From the NCBI GenBank assembly GCA_004570425.1, contig SPQJ01000004.1, positions 1 to 64,000 of the forward strand: a stretch of 64,000 nt of DNA, written 5' to 3'. Positions 48,374-55,589 of this stretch are shown piece by piece. Source of the stretch: Bacillus sp. AZ43. GTDB lineage: Bacteria > Actinomycetota > Actinomycetes > Mycobacteriales > Geodermatophilaceae. The translations under genes were made by a program, and so were the position numbers. The notes under the pieces are model-generated. The model ran no database searches, had not been told where the DNA came from, and saw only the letters and a program-made list of their open reading frames with translations. The stretch's first letter is position 1; the number at the start of each line of letters is the position of its first letter.

Positions 48374-49243
48374 TCAGTAGGTCGGGACGGGGACGCGGGG
48401 CGCCGGGTCGGCGGCGTGGGCGGCGCGGACGGCTGCCGTCAACGCGGCATCGGCGTCGTCGTACTCGGCGCGGGTGGGCACCCACGGGCGGGCCGGGCCG
48501 GTGGCCAGCCATTCGAGGTGGGCGAGGGTGCCGGGCTCCGGGCGGGGGTCGCGGATCACGGTGCGATGCCCCTCCGCGTCGACGGTGAAGCCGTGGGCCT
48601 TCCAGCGGCCGTAGGCGGGGAACACGTCGAGCGTGTTGGCGATGACCGAGGCGGACGGCCAGTGCGCCCCGCGGCCCTGGCCGCCGCCGAACCAGATCTT
48701 GTCGGCGATGAGGCGCTGGGCGGTGCGGATGTCGGCGACGGTGGCGGCGGCCTGGTGGACGGCGGTCCATGCCTCGGTTGCGCCGGTGGCGATGACCGCT
48801 GCCTCGTCCCGGGCGTGGCCTAGGTCGGCGAACGCATCACGGGCGGTGTCGACGGCAGCCCCGAGCTGTGCGTGAAGGTGGGCGAGGATCGTGTCCGATC
48901 CCGCCGTGACGGCTGCGTCGCGATCGACGGTGAGCCTGCCGGCCACGTCCTCGAGCACCGCCTGCACCGCTGGCGGCACGCGTTCGGTGACGATGCGGGC
49001 GCCGACCTGGGCGGACAGGTCGCCGGGCATCCCGTGCCCGTCGAGCAGTGCGGCGTGGAGTTCGTCGGCGAGGTCGGCGACGGCCGGCGTCGGGGGCATG
49101 GCGGCGATGCCGTCGGCCAGTGCGTCGAGGGCACGGGTTGCCCGCACCCATCGCGGGAGGGTGTCGAGGGCGGCCCGCAGGGCGGGGTTCGCGGCCTGGT
49201 GGATGGTGGCGTAGGCGGTTGGTGCGACGGGGCGGATGTGCAT
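48374..49243 (-). CDS. Hypothetical helical protein (element backbone)
   Basis: The 289-residue protein is Ala-rich and predicted mostly helical, with no signal peptide or membrane segment. Sequence blocks include LDALADGIAAMPPTPAVADLADELHAALLDG and the C-terminal HLEWLATGPARPWVPTRAEYDDADAALTAAVRAAH. I recognise no family. It lies in the replication operon, 13 nt after the preceding gene, as is common for accessory proteins of actinobacterial integrative elements. Confidence 0.65.
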   Translation of the reverse strand: MHIRPVAPTAYATIHQAANPALRAALDTLPRWVRATRALDALADGIAAMPPTPAVADLADELHAALLDGHGMPGDLSAQVGARIVTERVPPAVQAVLEDVAGRLTVDRDAAVTAGSDTILAHLHAQLGAAVDTARDAFADLGHARDEAAVIATGATEAWTAVHQAAATVADIRTAQRLIADKIWFGGGQGRGAHWPSASVIANTLDVFPAYGRWKAHGFTVDAEGHRTVIRDPRPEPGTLAHLEWLATGPARPWVPTRAEYDDADAALTAAVRAAHAADPAPRVPVPTY

Positions 49244-49256
49244 GGTGGGTCTCCGT

Positions 49257-49490
49257 TCAGGGGGCGAGGTGGGCGTGGGCCAGGGCCTGGTCGATCGCGT
49301 CGGTGCGGGGGGCGGCTTCGCCGTCGAGCAGTAGCTGCTCGGCGGTCGTGTAGTCGGTGCCGGTGCCGGCCTTCTTCGACAGGACGGCGTGGACGACGGC
49401 GATCCGTGCGTGGGGAACGCCGTTCCGGACCGGCGTCTTGGCGCGGGTGAGGGAGGCGGCGGCTTCGGTGGCGTGCTGGGCGGGGGTCAT
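49257..49490 (-). CDS. Small hypothetical protein (element backbone)
   Basis: The 77-residue protein begins MTPAQHATEAAASLTRAKTP and contains VVHAVLSKKAGTGTDYTTAEQLLLDGE; it is helical and soluble. ATG 49490 overlaps the preceding gene by 4 nt, so it is coupled to the SWIM-like gene. No family recognised. Confidence 0.6.
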   Translation of the reverse strand: MTPAQHATEAAASLTRAKTPVRNGVPHARIAVVHAVLSKKAGTGTDYTTAEQLLLDGEAAPRTDAIDQALAHAHLAP

Positions 49491-49744
49491 CGGTTCTCCT
49501 CGTGCTGGTTGGTGGTGCGGTTGCGGGTGGCGGGCCGGCGGGCCTCGCCGGTGACGCGGTCGTCGAGCAGTTCGGCGACGGCGTCGACGTGCGGGCATGA
49601 GGGGTCGCCGCACTCGCACAGCCATCCGGACGTCCGCCACGTGACGACGACGTCATCGACGGTGGCGACGACCGAGGGCGACGACGAGCGGATGCCCCTC
49701 ACGCCGATGAAGCGGACGACGGGGAGGGTTCGGTCAGGTGGCAT
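49487..49744 (-). CDS. Small SWIM-type zinc-finger-like protein
   Basis: The 85-residue protein contains WLCECGDPSCPHVDAVAELL (about residues 41-60), which matches the Cys-x-Cys then Cys-x-His spacing of SWIM zinc fingers. The flanks are basic and polar. A nucleic-acid or protein contact role is possible. It is translationally coupled to the next gene (4-nt overlap). No larger homologue is apparent. Confidence 0.6.
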   Translation of the reverse strand: MPPDRTLPVVRFIGVRGIRSSSPSVVATVDDVVVTWRTSGWLCECGDPSCPHVDAVAELLDDRVTGEARRPATRNRTTNQHEENR

Positions 49745-49765
49745 GGGCGTCTCCTTGGTGGCTGG

Positions 49766-49972
49766 TCATCGGTTCGGTCCGGCGAGTAGGCGGGCGAGGT
49801 GCTGCCGGCGTTCGGCGATCCACGGCCGGCAGGTCAGGCAGGGCACGAGGCGGCCGTCGTCGTCTTCGCCGAGCCACCCGCCCCGGCACGTCGGGTCGTG
49901 GGCCTGCGTGGCTGTCGTGGGCGCCGGGTCGTCGTCCTCGATCGGCTCGCCGGTCCGGTCGTAGCGGCTCAT
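49766..49972 (-). CDS. Small zinc-ribbon-like protein (element backbone)
   Basis: The 68-residue protein has HDPTCRGGWLGEDDDGRLVPCLTCRPW, three Cys and a His that could form a zinc ribbon. ATG 49972 overlaps the end of the replication-initiator-like gene by 4 nt. Similar small CxxGW...CxxC proteins often accompany replication genes in actinobacterial integrative elements; role unknown. Confidence 0.65.
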   Translation of the reverse strand: MSRYDRTGEPIEDDDPAPTTATQAHDPTCRGGWLGEDDDGRLVPCLTCRPWIAERRQHLARLLAGPNR

Positions 49973-50787
49973 GCCACCGCCAGCGGGTGGCAGGCCGGGC
50001 AGCGACGCATGCCGCCGTCGGTCTCCGTCAGCCGGGTCTGGACGTCGCATGCCCCGCACCACTCAGGTCGCCGAGGGCTCTGGTGGTCGGTCACCGGGCG
50101 TTCTGCCGCTAGCCGCCGCTCCTTGCACCGGCCGCACGGCGGCGGGTCCTCGATGTGGGCGTGTTCCGGGCAGCGAAGAGTGAGGGGGGCGAGGGGGTTG
50201 CGCGTCTCGCGACCCCCCTGGTCCTGCCCTGGTCTTCCCTGGTGGGTGCCGTGTGGCGGGGGGACATGACGCGCCACGCGGGGGGACACGGACACGTCTC
50301 GCGGGGGGACATCCGGCCCGGTCCCCGCGCCTGGCGGGGGGACATGGCCTTCCTGTCCTCCCGTCTCGTGTGGGGACACCGGGTCCGCTTCCCCCCGTGT
50401 GGCGGGGGGACATCCGGTGCGCTTCTTCGCCTTCCGGGCCCTCGCCTCCGCTCGGTAGGCGTCCACCTGATCGGCACCGGCCCGCGTCTGCTTGTCTACG
50501 TCCGGCGGGATGGTCAGCCGGTACTCGGCCGCGACGGACCCACGCCCCTCCCGTACGAGCTCGATCCAGCCGTGGTCCCGCAGCCAGCTGATGCCGGCGG
50601 TCAGAGCGGTCTCGCGGATGCTGGCCGCGACCATCAGCAGCGGGGCGCCCGGCCGGACACTGGTGCCGTCGGCGTCCGCGTAGCTGGCCATCGCCCACCC
50701 CAGGGACCGGGCGGGCAGCGAGGCGATCGGGGACGCGCGGAAGTCCTGTTCCCACCGGGAGAGGAACGACTGTGGGCCGCCGCTCAT
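49969..50787 (-). CDS. Replication-initiator-like HTH/zinc-finger protein
   Basis: The 272-residue protein has an N-terminal winged-helix-like domain (FRASPIASLPARSLGWAMASYADADG, then ETALTAGISWLRDHGWIELVREGRG). A Pro/Arg/Gly-rich linker at about residues 125-185 coincides with the DNA repeats. Two C-terminal zinc-finger blocks follow (CPEHAH..CGRC and WCGAC..CPAC). This layout resembles HTH replication proteins of phages and plasmids that carry their own origin within the gene, as lambda O does. The gene is coupled to its neighbours by 4-nt overlaps. No Walker motif or relaxase motif is present. Confidence 0.65.
   Translation of the reverse strand: MSGGPQSFLSRWEQDFRASPIASLPARSLGWAMASYADADGTSVRPGAPLLMVAASIRETALTAGISWLRDHGWIELVREGRGSVAAEYRLTIPPDVDKQTRAGADQVDAYRAEARARKAKKRTGCPPATRGEADPVSPHETGGQEGHVPPPGAGTGPDVPPRDVSVSPRVARHVPPPHGTHQGRPGQDQGGRETRNPLAPLTLRCPEHAHIEDPPPCGRCKERRLAAERPVTDHQSPRRPEWCGACDVQTRLTETDGGMRRCPACHPLAVA
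50255..50413. repeat. Six iteron-like repeats, consensus (G/C)GCGGGGGGACAY
   Basis: Copies start at 50255, 50277, 50300, 50333, 50367 (degenerate) and 50401. Spacings are 22, 23, 33, 34 and 34 bp, near two or three helical turns. They lie inside the initiator-like gene but in all three codon phases, so they are conserved as DNA rather than as a peptide. Candidate origin of replication. Confidence 0.75.
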
Positions 50788-51056
50788 CGCCTGCCGCCTT
50801 CGGCCTCGGCCGCCATGAGGACGAGGTGGCCGTGGCCGTCACGGGCGACGAGGCACCGTGAGGCGAGGTTGGCGAGGGCATCGGCGGCGGCCGTGATCGG
50901 CAGGCAGCACGCGGCGGCGATCGTGGCGGCGTCGGACCGCACACGGCCGTGACCGTCGGCGCGGTCGGCGATGTGGCCGGCGACGAGGTGCGTCGCGCGG
51001 TCGAGCGGCAACCGGGCGACGACCGCGGCCCACGGCACGGCGTCGTCAGTGCGCAT
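50784..51056 (-). CDS. Small helical protein (possible HTH accessory)
   Basis: The 90-residue protein is soluble with Ala-rich helices; ATIAAACCLPITAAADALANLASRCLV resembles a winged-helix replication accessory fragment in which new cells choose conditions by HTH. It lies between the excisionase gene (1-nt overlap) and the initiator gene (4-nt overlap). Family not recognised. Confidence 0.6.
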   Translation of the reverse strand: MRTDDAVPWAAVVARLPLDRATHLVAGHIADRADGHGRVRSDAATIAAACCLPITAAADALANLASRCLVARDGHGHLVLMAAEAEGGRR

Positions 51057-51244
51057 CAGGCGGCCGGGCTGCTCTCCAGCCGCGCGACGTACGCCTCGAT
51101 CGCGGCTGCGGGGACGAGGCGCCGTCGCCCGATCTTGACCGTCCGCAGCTCCCCGGACGTGATGAGCCCGTACATCGTGGTTCTGCCGACTCCGAGCATC
51201 CGTCCGGCCTCGGGGTAGATCGGCAGCAGTAGCGGCTTATCCAC
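51056..51244 (-). CDS. Excisionase-like HTH protein (Xis/BldC-type)
   Basis: The 62-residue protein is a single winged-helix/MerR-type HTH: PEAGRMLGVGRTTMYGLITSGELRTVKIGRRRLVP is the classic pattern of actinobacterial excisionases. GTG 51244 is preceded by GAGAGGGAC. It is the first gene of the minus-strand replication operon and probably directs integrase towards excision. It diverges from the XRE gene across a perfect 11-bp dyad. Confidence 0.85.
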   Translation of the reverse strand: MDKPLLLPIYPEAGRMLGVGRTTMYGLITSGELRTVKIGRRRLVPAAAIEAYVARLESSPAA

Positions 51245-51270
51245 AGGCCCGTCCCTCTCGCTAGCGCGGT

Positions 51271-51297
51271 TGTGGCCTTCGCATTTCGAAGGCCACA
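51271..51297. promoter_or_regulatory. Perfect 11-bp dyad between xis and XRE genes
   Basis: TGTGGCCTTCG and CGAAGGCCACA flank a 5-nt spacer. It starts 27 nt before the excisionase GTG on one side and precedes the XRE gene on the other, a natural operator for a switch between integration and excision/replication. Confidence 0.7.
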
Positions 51298-51362
51298 CAC
51301 GGACGGTATGGGACGTCATCGGACGCATCAAGCGTTGCGTATCGACACTCCCGAGACGTACG

Positions 51363-51974
51363 GTGGCGGACGTGAACGGATTGGATGCGCTGGTCGCGGA
51401 CCGCGTCCGCGAGCTGCTGGCCGAGGACGGGCTGCGGCACGAGGACCTCGCGGCGGGCATGCGCACGCTCGGCTTCCGGTGGCGCGCGAACCGGGTGACG
51501 CAGCTGGCCACCGGACGGCGCGGCATCTCCCTCGTCGAACTCGCCGGCATCTGCGAGGTGCTACGCCGGCCGCTCGCGGAGCTGCTCGGTGGCGCCGGGG
51601 CGGACGAGAAGATCACCCTGCCGCACCCCCAGCACGACGCCGCCCGCGTGCCGCTCGGCCACATCGTGGCGGCACTGTCCGGCACCGCCGGCCGCTGGAC
51701 GGCCTATGGGGCGGATTTCGCCGCCGAGATGGAGGCGGTCACCGAGGCGACCGTCAAGGCGGCCCGCCGCCTCGGCCGCACGCCAACCGAGGTCAGCGTC
51801 GCGTCGGCGGAGCTATGGGGCCGACCGCTGACTCACGAACGGGACGCCCGCCTCGACGGCGATCCCGAGGGCGACGACGACCCCCGGCGGCGGCAGGCCC
51901 GCCGTGGACACGTGACCCGCGCGCTCATCGACGAGTTGCGCGCGCACTTCGAGCAGCGCGAGGAGCAGCGATGA
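51363..51974 (+). CDS. XRE-family transcriptional regulator (element switch)
   Basis: The 203-residue protein has an N-terminal Cro/CI-type HTH (LLAEDGLRHEDLAAGMRTLGFRWRANRVTQLATGRRGISLVELAGICEVL across about residues 14-65). A longer effector-like helical part then ends in an acidic and basic tail. GTG 51363 or 51372 could be the start; neither has a good ribosome site. Its ATGA overlaps integrase by 4 nt, so it is made with the integrase, and the dyad upstream is its likely target. Confidence 0.85.
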   Translation: MADVNGLDALVADRVRELLAEDGLRHEDLAAGMRTLGFRWRANRVTQLATGRRGISLVELAGICEVLRRPLAELLGGAGADEKITLPHPQHDAARVPLGHIVAALSGTAGRWTAYGADFAAEMEAVTEATVKAARRLGRTPTEVSVASAELWGRPLTHERDARLDGDPEGDDDPRRRQARRGHVTRALIDELRAHFEQREEQR

Positions 51975-53113
51975 CCAGGCGAGCGTCAATTGGCGAGTCG
52001 TCGATCTACAGGGACGAGGACGGCCGGTGGCACGGCTACGTCAGCATGGGGCTCAAGGAGAACGGCCGACGCGGTCGCCGGCACGTCTCGGGCGTGAAGC
52101 GAGCGGACGTCGTGGCGAAGGTGCGCGAACTGGAGCGGAAGCGGGACGCCGGGACCGCCGGTGCGGCCGGCCGGGCGCCGACCGTCGGCCAGTGGCTCGA
52201 TCACTGGCTGGACACGATCGCCGCGCGCAAGGTGCGGCCGTCCACCCTCGTCCGCTACCGGCAGCTTGTGACCAACCAGTTGGGGCCGGGCATCGGCCAC
52301 CACCGACTCGACCGGTTGCAGCCCGAGCACGTCGAGAAGCTCTACGCCGGGCTCCAGGCGTCCGGGCTATCCGCGGCGTCCGTGGTGCAGGCGCACCGGG
52401 TGCTGTCGCGGGCGTTGAAGGTTGCGATGCAGCGCGGTCGGGTGGCGCGGAACGTGTGCACGCTCGTCGACGCGCCCAGCGTCGAGCGCGACGAGGTCCG
52501 GCCGTTGTCCGAACAGGACGCCCGGCGCGTGCTCGATGCGGCGCGTGGTCGCCGCAACGCCGCGCGGTGGTCGGTGGCCTTGGCCCTCGGGCTTCGGCAG
52601 GGGGAGGCGCTCGGGCTCGCGTGGGATGCGGTCGATCTCGACGCCGGCACACTCACCGTGCGCCAGGCCCTACAGCGCCAGCCGGGCCGCGGCCTGGTGA
52701 TCGTGCAGCCGAAGTCGCGAGCCGGACGGCGGACCATCGCCCTGCCCGGTCCCCTGCGCGACGCGTTGCGGGCACAGCGGACTGCCCAGCTGGCCGAGCG
52801 CATGGCCGCCGGATCGGCGTGGGAGGACCACGGGCTCGTCTTCGCCCAGGAGAACGGGCGCCCGATCGACCCGCGGGGCGACCATCGGGCGTGGCGGACG
52901 CTGCTTGCGGCGGCGGGGGTCCGGCAGGCTCGACTTCACGACGCCCGGCACACCGCGGCGTCCCTGCTGCTCCAGCAGGGGGTGCCGGCGCGCGTGGTGA
53001 TGGAGATCCTCGGCCACTCGCAGATTGGCCTGACCCTGGGCACCTACTCGCACGTCGTTCCGGCGTTGGCAGAGGACGCCGCGCGGCGCATGGGCGAGGC
53101 GTTGTGGGGGTGA
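51971..53113 (+). CDS. int: Tyrosine recombinase/integrase
   Basis: The 380-residue integrase has an N-terminal arm-binding part (AP2-like SIYRDEDGRWHGYVSMG), a SAM-like core-binding domain (TVGQWLDHWLDTIAARKVRPSTLVRY), and the catalytic domain. Catalytic residues are Arg209 (GLRQGE), a Lys in VQPKSRAGRR, His323 and Arg326 (HDAR), His349 (GHSQ) and Tyr359 (TYSHV). It integrates into the adjacent tRNA-Lys. It is coupled to the XRE gene and ends 72 nt from attR. Confidence 0.96.
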   Translation: MTRRASIGESSIYRDEDGRWHGYVSMGLKENGRRGRRHVSGVKRADVVAKVRELERKRDAGTAGAAGRAPTVGQWLDHWLDTIAARKVRPSTLVRYRQLVTNQLGPGIGHHRLDRLQPEHVEKLYAGLQASGLSAASVVQAHRVLSRALKVAMQRGRVARNVCTLVDAPSVERDEVRPLSEQDARRVLDAARGRRNAARWSVALALGLRQGEALGLAWDAVDLDAGTLTVRQALQRQPGRGLVIVQPKSRAGRRTIALPGPLRDALRAQRTAQLAERMAAGSAWEDHGLVFAQENGRPIDPRGDHRAWRTLLAAAGVRQARLHDARHTAASLLLQQGVPARVVMEILGHSQIGLTLGTYSHVVPALAEDAARRMGEALWG

Positions 53114-53134
53114 CTGGCCACCACGCTGGCACCA
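53114..53134. repeat. Integrase arm-site candidate, right copy
   Basis: This is the exact direct repeat of 40233-40253, directly after the integrase stop and 51 bp from attR. In the circular form the two copies would flank the attachment core on both sides. Confidence 0.6.
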
Positions 53135-53185
53135 GCGGCGGCCAGCGACGACCACCCGCCGCGACGAATGCGCAGGTCAGACGCG

Positions 53186-53228
53186 GTGGGCCCCGTGGGG
53201 ATCGAACCCACAACCCGCGGATTAAAAG
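53186..53228. repeat. Right attachment site (attR) inside tRNA-Lys
   Basis: Identical over 43 bp to attL. It covers the 3' part of the intact tRNA-Lys, so integration keeps the tRNA functional. Confidence 0.92.
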
Positions 53229-53259
53229 TCCGCTGCTCTGCCAGTTGAGCTAGAGGCCC
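53187..53259 (-). tRNA. tRNA-Lys (anticodon TTT)
   Basis: The 73-nt minus-strand gene folds to a cloverleaf: acceptor GGGCCTC/GGGGCCC, D arm GCTC/GAGC, anticodon loop CTTTTAA with TTT, T arm GTGGG/CCCAC with TTCGATC, and discriminator A. CCA is not encoded. It is the integration target of the element. Confidence 0.97.
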
Positions 53260-53301
53260 GGTGCGGGGCGAGTCTCGCAGACCGGTCCTCGGGGCGGCGC
53301 G

Positions 53302-53400
53302 TCACAGGACGTCGAAGGCCGCGAGCAGGACCAGCGTCAGCACGGCGGACACCAGCAGCGAGCCCAGGCAGCCCAGCCGGCTGGAGAAGAGGAAGAACAT
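53302..53400 (-). CDS. Short hydrophobic protein (32 aa)
   Basis: The 32-residue frame begins MFFLFSSRLGCLGSLLVSAV and ends in a Leu/Ala-rich helix, one membrane segment. A GAGGGG lies 5 nt before ATG 53400. Short proteins starting with this Cys-Leu-Gly pattern recur in actinobacterial genomes, to my recollection. It lies just outside the element, upstream of tRNA-Lys. It is too short for most gene finders; role unknown. Confidence 0.65.
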   Translation of the reverse strand: MFFLFSSRLGCLGSLLVSAVLTLVLLAAFDVL

Positions 53401-53674
53401 CGCCCCTCGGTGCCCAGCGCACCGACCGCTGAACCTGACGCGATGTGCCCTCCGTCACCGCGCGCCCGCCCATTGCACCCGATCAGGGGATCGTTGCGCC
53501 CACGGCGGCTACGTACGGTGAGCACCGCTCCGCTCGGAGGCGCCGACGCGGCGCCCACCCCCAGTTCTCCGCCGGCCCGACCGGCGGGTGCGACCCCGGC
53601 CCGGCTGACCCGTTCCCCCCGGGGCGGCCGGGCCGGCCTCGTCCTCGGCGTCGCCGACCGTCCCAGCCGCGAGG

Positions 53675-54514
53675 TCAGCCGCAGACGCGCTGCACCAACG
53701 CCGCCAGCCGGTCCCGCGCCGCCTGGTCGAGCGGCAGGTCCAGCGACACCGGCTCCTCCTCCCCCACCGTCACGGTCAGCGGGAAGACGTAGGGCTTCTT
53801 CGTCTCCGACAGCACGTGCGGATCGCAGGAGGCGGGGGTGAACGACACCCCGGTCGAGACCGTCCCCTCCCCCGCGCCCAGTTCCAGCGGCAGGCCGGGG
53901 GCGACCACGTCCACGAGCACGCTGCGACCCAGCGCGCCCACCACCACCGGTTCGTCGTCGTCGCGGCGGGTCAGGGTGAGCCGCCCGGTCAGCGCGTCGC
54001 CGTCGTCGGCCCAGCCCGTCACGCCGACGTCGACCACCTCGGCGACGCCGAGCGCGGCGCACTCCTCGTCGTGGACCAGCTCCAGCGCCTCGGCGGCCAG
54101 GGGCGCCCGCACCTGCTCCGCCGGGCCTCCGGCGCGCGCCAGCGTCAGCAGGGCCGCGGCCGGTGCGGGCGCGGCCCCGCACTCCGCCTGCCCGTACGGC
54201 GTGGGCAGGTCGATCACCCGTCCCGGGCCGAACTCCGCCGTCACCGTGACCGGCGCCAGCCCCGCGAAACCCGGCGATTCCAGCGCGACCGAGGTGACGG
54301 TGAACGGCTCGTCGCCGGTGTTCGTGATCCGCACCTGGAACCGCCCGCCCACGGCCTCGTCGGTGCGCAGCCGCACGGCCTCGGCCGTCAGGCCCGGCAC
54401 CTCGGGGATCCCGGCAGCGGACGACGGGGCGGACGACGACGCCGGCGGGCTGCCGGCGGACGTCCCGCAGGCAGCCGTCAGCGCCACCACCACGACCAGC
54501 GCGCTCCGCCGCAC
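53675..54514 (-). CDS. Hypothetical lipoprotein
   Basis: The 279-residue protein has a lipoprotein signal (lipobox TAAC near residue 16) and a Ser/Pro-rich linker. The mature part is strand-rich and includes FQVRITNTGDEPFTVTSVALESPGF, similar to Ig-like carrier domains. No enzyme motif is seen. GTG 54514 is supported by TAGGCT 6 nt upstream, again a leaderless pattern. It may be a surface protein with a metal- or ligand-related role, not identified. Confidence 0.72.
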   Translation of the reverse strand: MRRSALVVVVALTAACGTSAGSPPASSSAPSSAAGIPEVPGLTAEAVRLRTDEAVGGRFQVRITNTGDEPFTVTSVALESPGFAGLAPVTVTAEFGPGRVIDLPTPYGQAECGAAPAPAAALLTLARAGGPAEQVRAPLAAEALELVHDEECAALGVAEVVDVGVTGWADDGDALTGRLTLTRRDDDEPVVVGALGRSVLVDVVAPGLPLELGAGEGTVSTGVSFTPASCDPHVLSETKKPYVFPLTVTVGEEEPVSLDLPLDQAARDRLAALVQRVCG

Positions 54515-54520
54515 GGGCGG

Positions 54521-54526
54521 AGCCTA
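54521..54526 (-). promoter_or_regulatory. Putative leaderless -10 element (TAGGCT)
   Basis: TAGGCT ends 6 nt before GTG 54514 on the minus strand; no Shine-Dalgarno sequence is present. Confidence 0.5.
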
Positions 54527-54534
54527 GGACCGGA

Positions 54535-55416
54535 TCAGCGCTCGTGGGCGGGCAGCCGCGCCATCACGCGACCGGCCTCCATGCGCACCTCGAGCTTCAC
54601 CTGCGGGTTGGCCGCCGGTCCCCGCCGGGGCGAGCCGCTGTCCAGCTCGAACGCCGACCCGTGCCACGGGCAGACCAGGCACTGGTCGCCGCGAACGTCC
54701 TCGACCGTGCCCTCGTACAGCGGCCCGGAGAGGTGCGAGCAGGCGCCGATGAAGACGTCCACCCGCGTCCCCCGCCGCACCGCGGCCAGGGGCACGGCGA
54801 CGCTCCCGCCCTTGCCGGTCCGCAGCGCCGGGCGACCCTCCGGCAGGTCGTCCAGCGGGCCCAGGTCCACCCAGTCGCTGGTCATCGCCCGCGCGGCCGT
54901 GGCCGCGTGGGAGGCGCCGGACGCCTGCGAGTACGACATGTGGCCGCCGATGGTCGCCGAGCCCGTCGCGATGCCCAGCGCCGTGTAGGAGAGCAGGAGC
55001 CCGAGCGCCTCGCGGTCCTTGCGCCGCGCCGCCAGCGAGACCACGTACAGCCCCAGGGCGGCGGTGTTCAGCACCGCGTGCAGCGCACCGAGCCGGCGCA
55101 CGCCGCTGCCCTGCTCGGTCCAGTCCGCCGCGCCGGTGAGCGCCGCCGGCACCGCGGCGGCCACCCCGGTGCCGATGAGCACCGTGGCCGCGGGCCGCAG
55201 CCGCGGGGCGAGGTCGAGCACCCCCGCCGAGGCCCAGGCGCCCACCGGCACCTGCACCAGCACGGGGTGCAGCGGGTGCCCCAGCCACGTCCCGTGCAGC
55301 AGGTCCTTGAACGCCCGGGGCCGCAACGCGGAGTCCACGGCCCGCCGCGCCGGTTCGACGACCTTGTCGAAGGTGGTCACGTCAGCCACCCGATCCAGGA
55401 ACGACATGAGGCTCAT
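54535..55416 (-). CDS. DUF2231-Rieske [2Fe-2S] membrane protein
   Basis: The 293-residue protein has an N-terminal DUF2231 region with about four helices (LGHPLHPVLVQVPVGAWASAGVLDL, then further hydrophobic segments to about residue 165) and a C-terminal Rieske domain. Cluster ligands are CSHLSGPL (CxH) and CPWHGSAFEL (CxxH). DUF2231-Rieske fusions are membrane-anchored redox proteins of unknown electron path in actinobacteria. ATG 55416 fits the family N-terminus. It stands alone. Confidence 0.88.
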   Translation of the reverse strand: MSLMSFLDRVADVTTFDKVVEPARRAVDSALRPRAFKDLLHGTWLGHPLHPVLVQVPVGAWASAGVLDLAPRLRPAATVLIGTGVAAAVPAALTGAADWTEQGSGVRRLGALHAVLNTAALGLYVVSLAARRKDREALGLLLSYTALGIATGSATIGGHMSYSQASGASHAATAARAMTSDWVDLGPLDDLPEGRPALRTGKGGSVAVPLAAVRRGTRVDVFIGACSHLSGPLYEGTVEDVRGDQCLVCPWHGSAFELDSGSPRRGPAANPQVKLEVRMEAGRVMARLPAHER

Positions 55417-55589
55417 GGCGCCCCCCTACCCGCGGAATCCGCGGCCGACGCCCCTCAGGGAACGGCGACGGACAGCCGATGGTGAGGCAATGCACAGGGA
55501 ACCGTCAGGGTGACCAGGCATGTTTTCCCGTGACAAGGGCTAGGGCGAGGAGGAGCCTTGACCCAGCTCGTCCCTCCGAGAGGATCGTC

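Larger units (their letters stand above)
40085..53228. mobile_element. Integrative element in tRNA-Lys with copper cargo
   Basis: A 43-bp perfect direct repeat bounds the region (40085-40127 and 53186-53228); the right copy is the 3' part of an intact tRNA-Lys. The right end holds integrase, XRE regulator, excisionase-like, replication-initiator-like and small zinc-finger genes. The left part carries copper genes. No FtsK/TraB transfer gene is seen in 13.1 kb, so it may depend on a helper or be transfer-defective. The architecture resembles actinobacterial integrative (AICE/AIME-type) elements. Confidence 0.9.

Noticed and set aside
50255-50413. CRISPR array
   Set aside because: Repeat units are 13 bp, spaced 22-34 bp apart and inside a coding gene, with no cas genes nearby; iteron-like repeats fit better.
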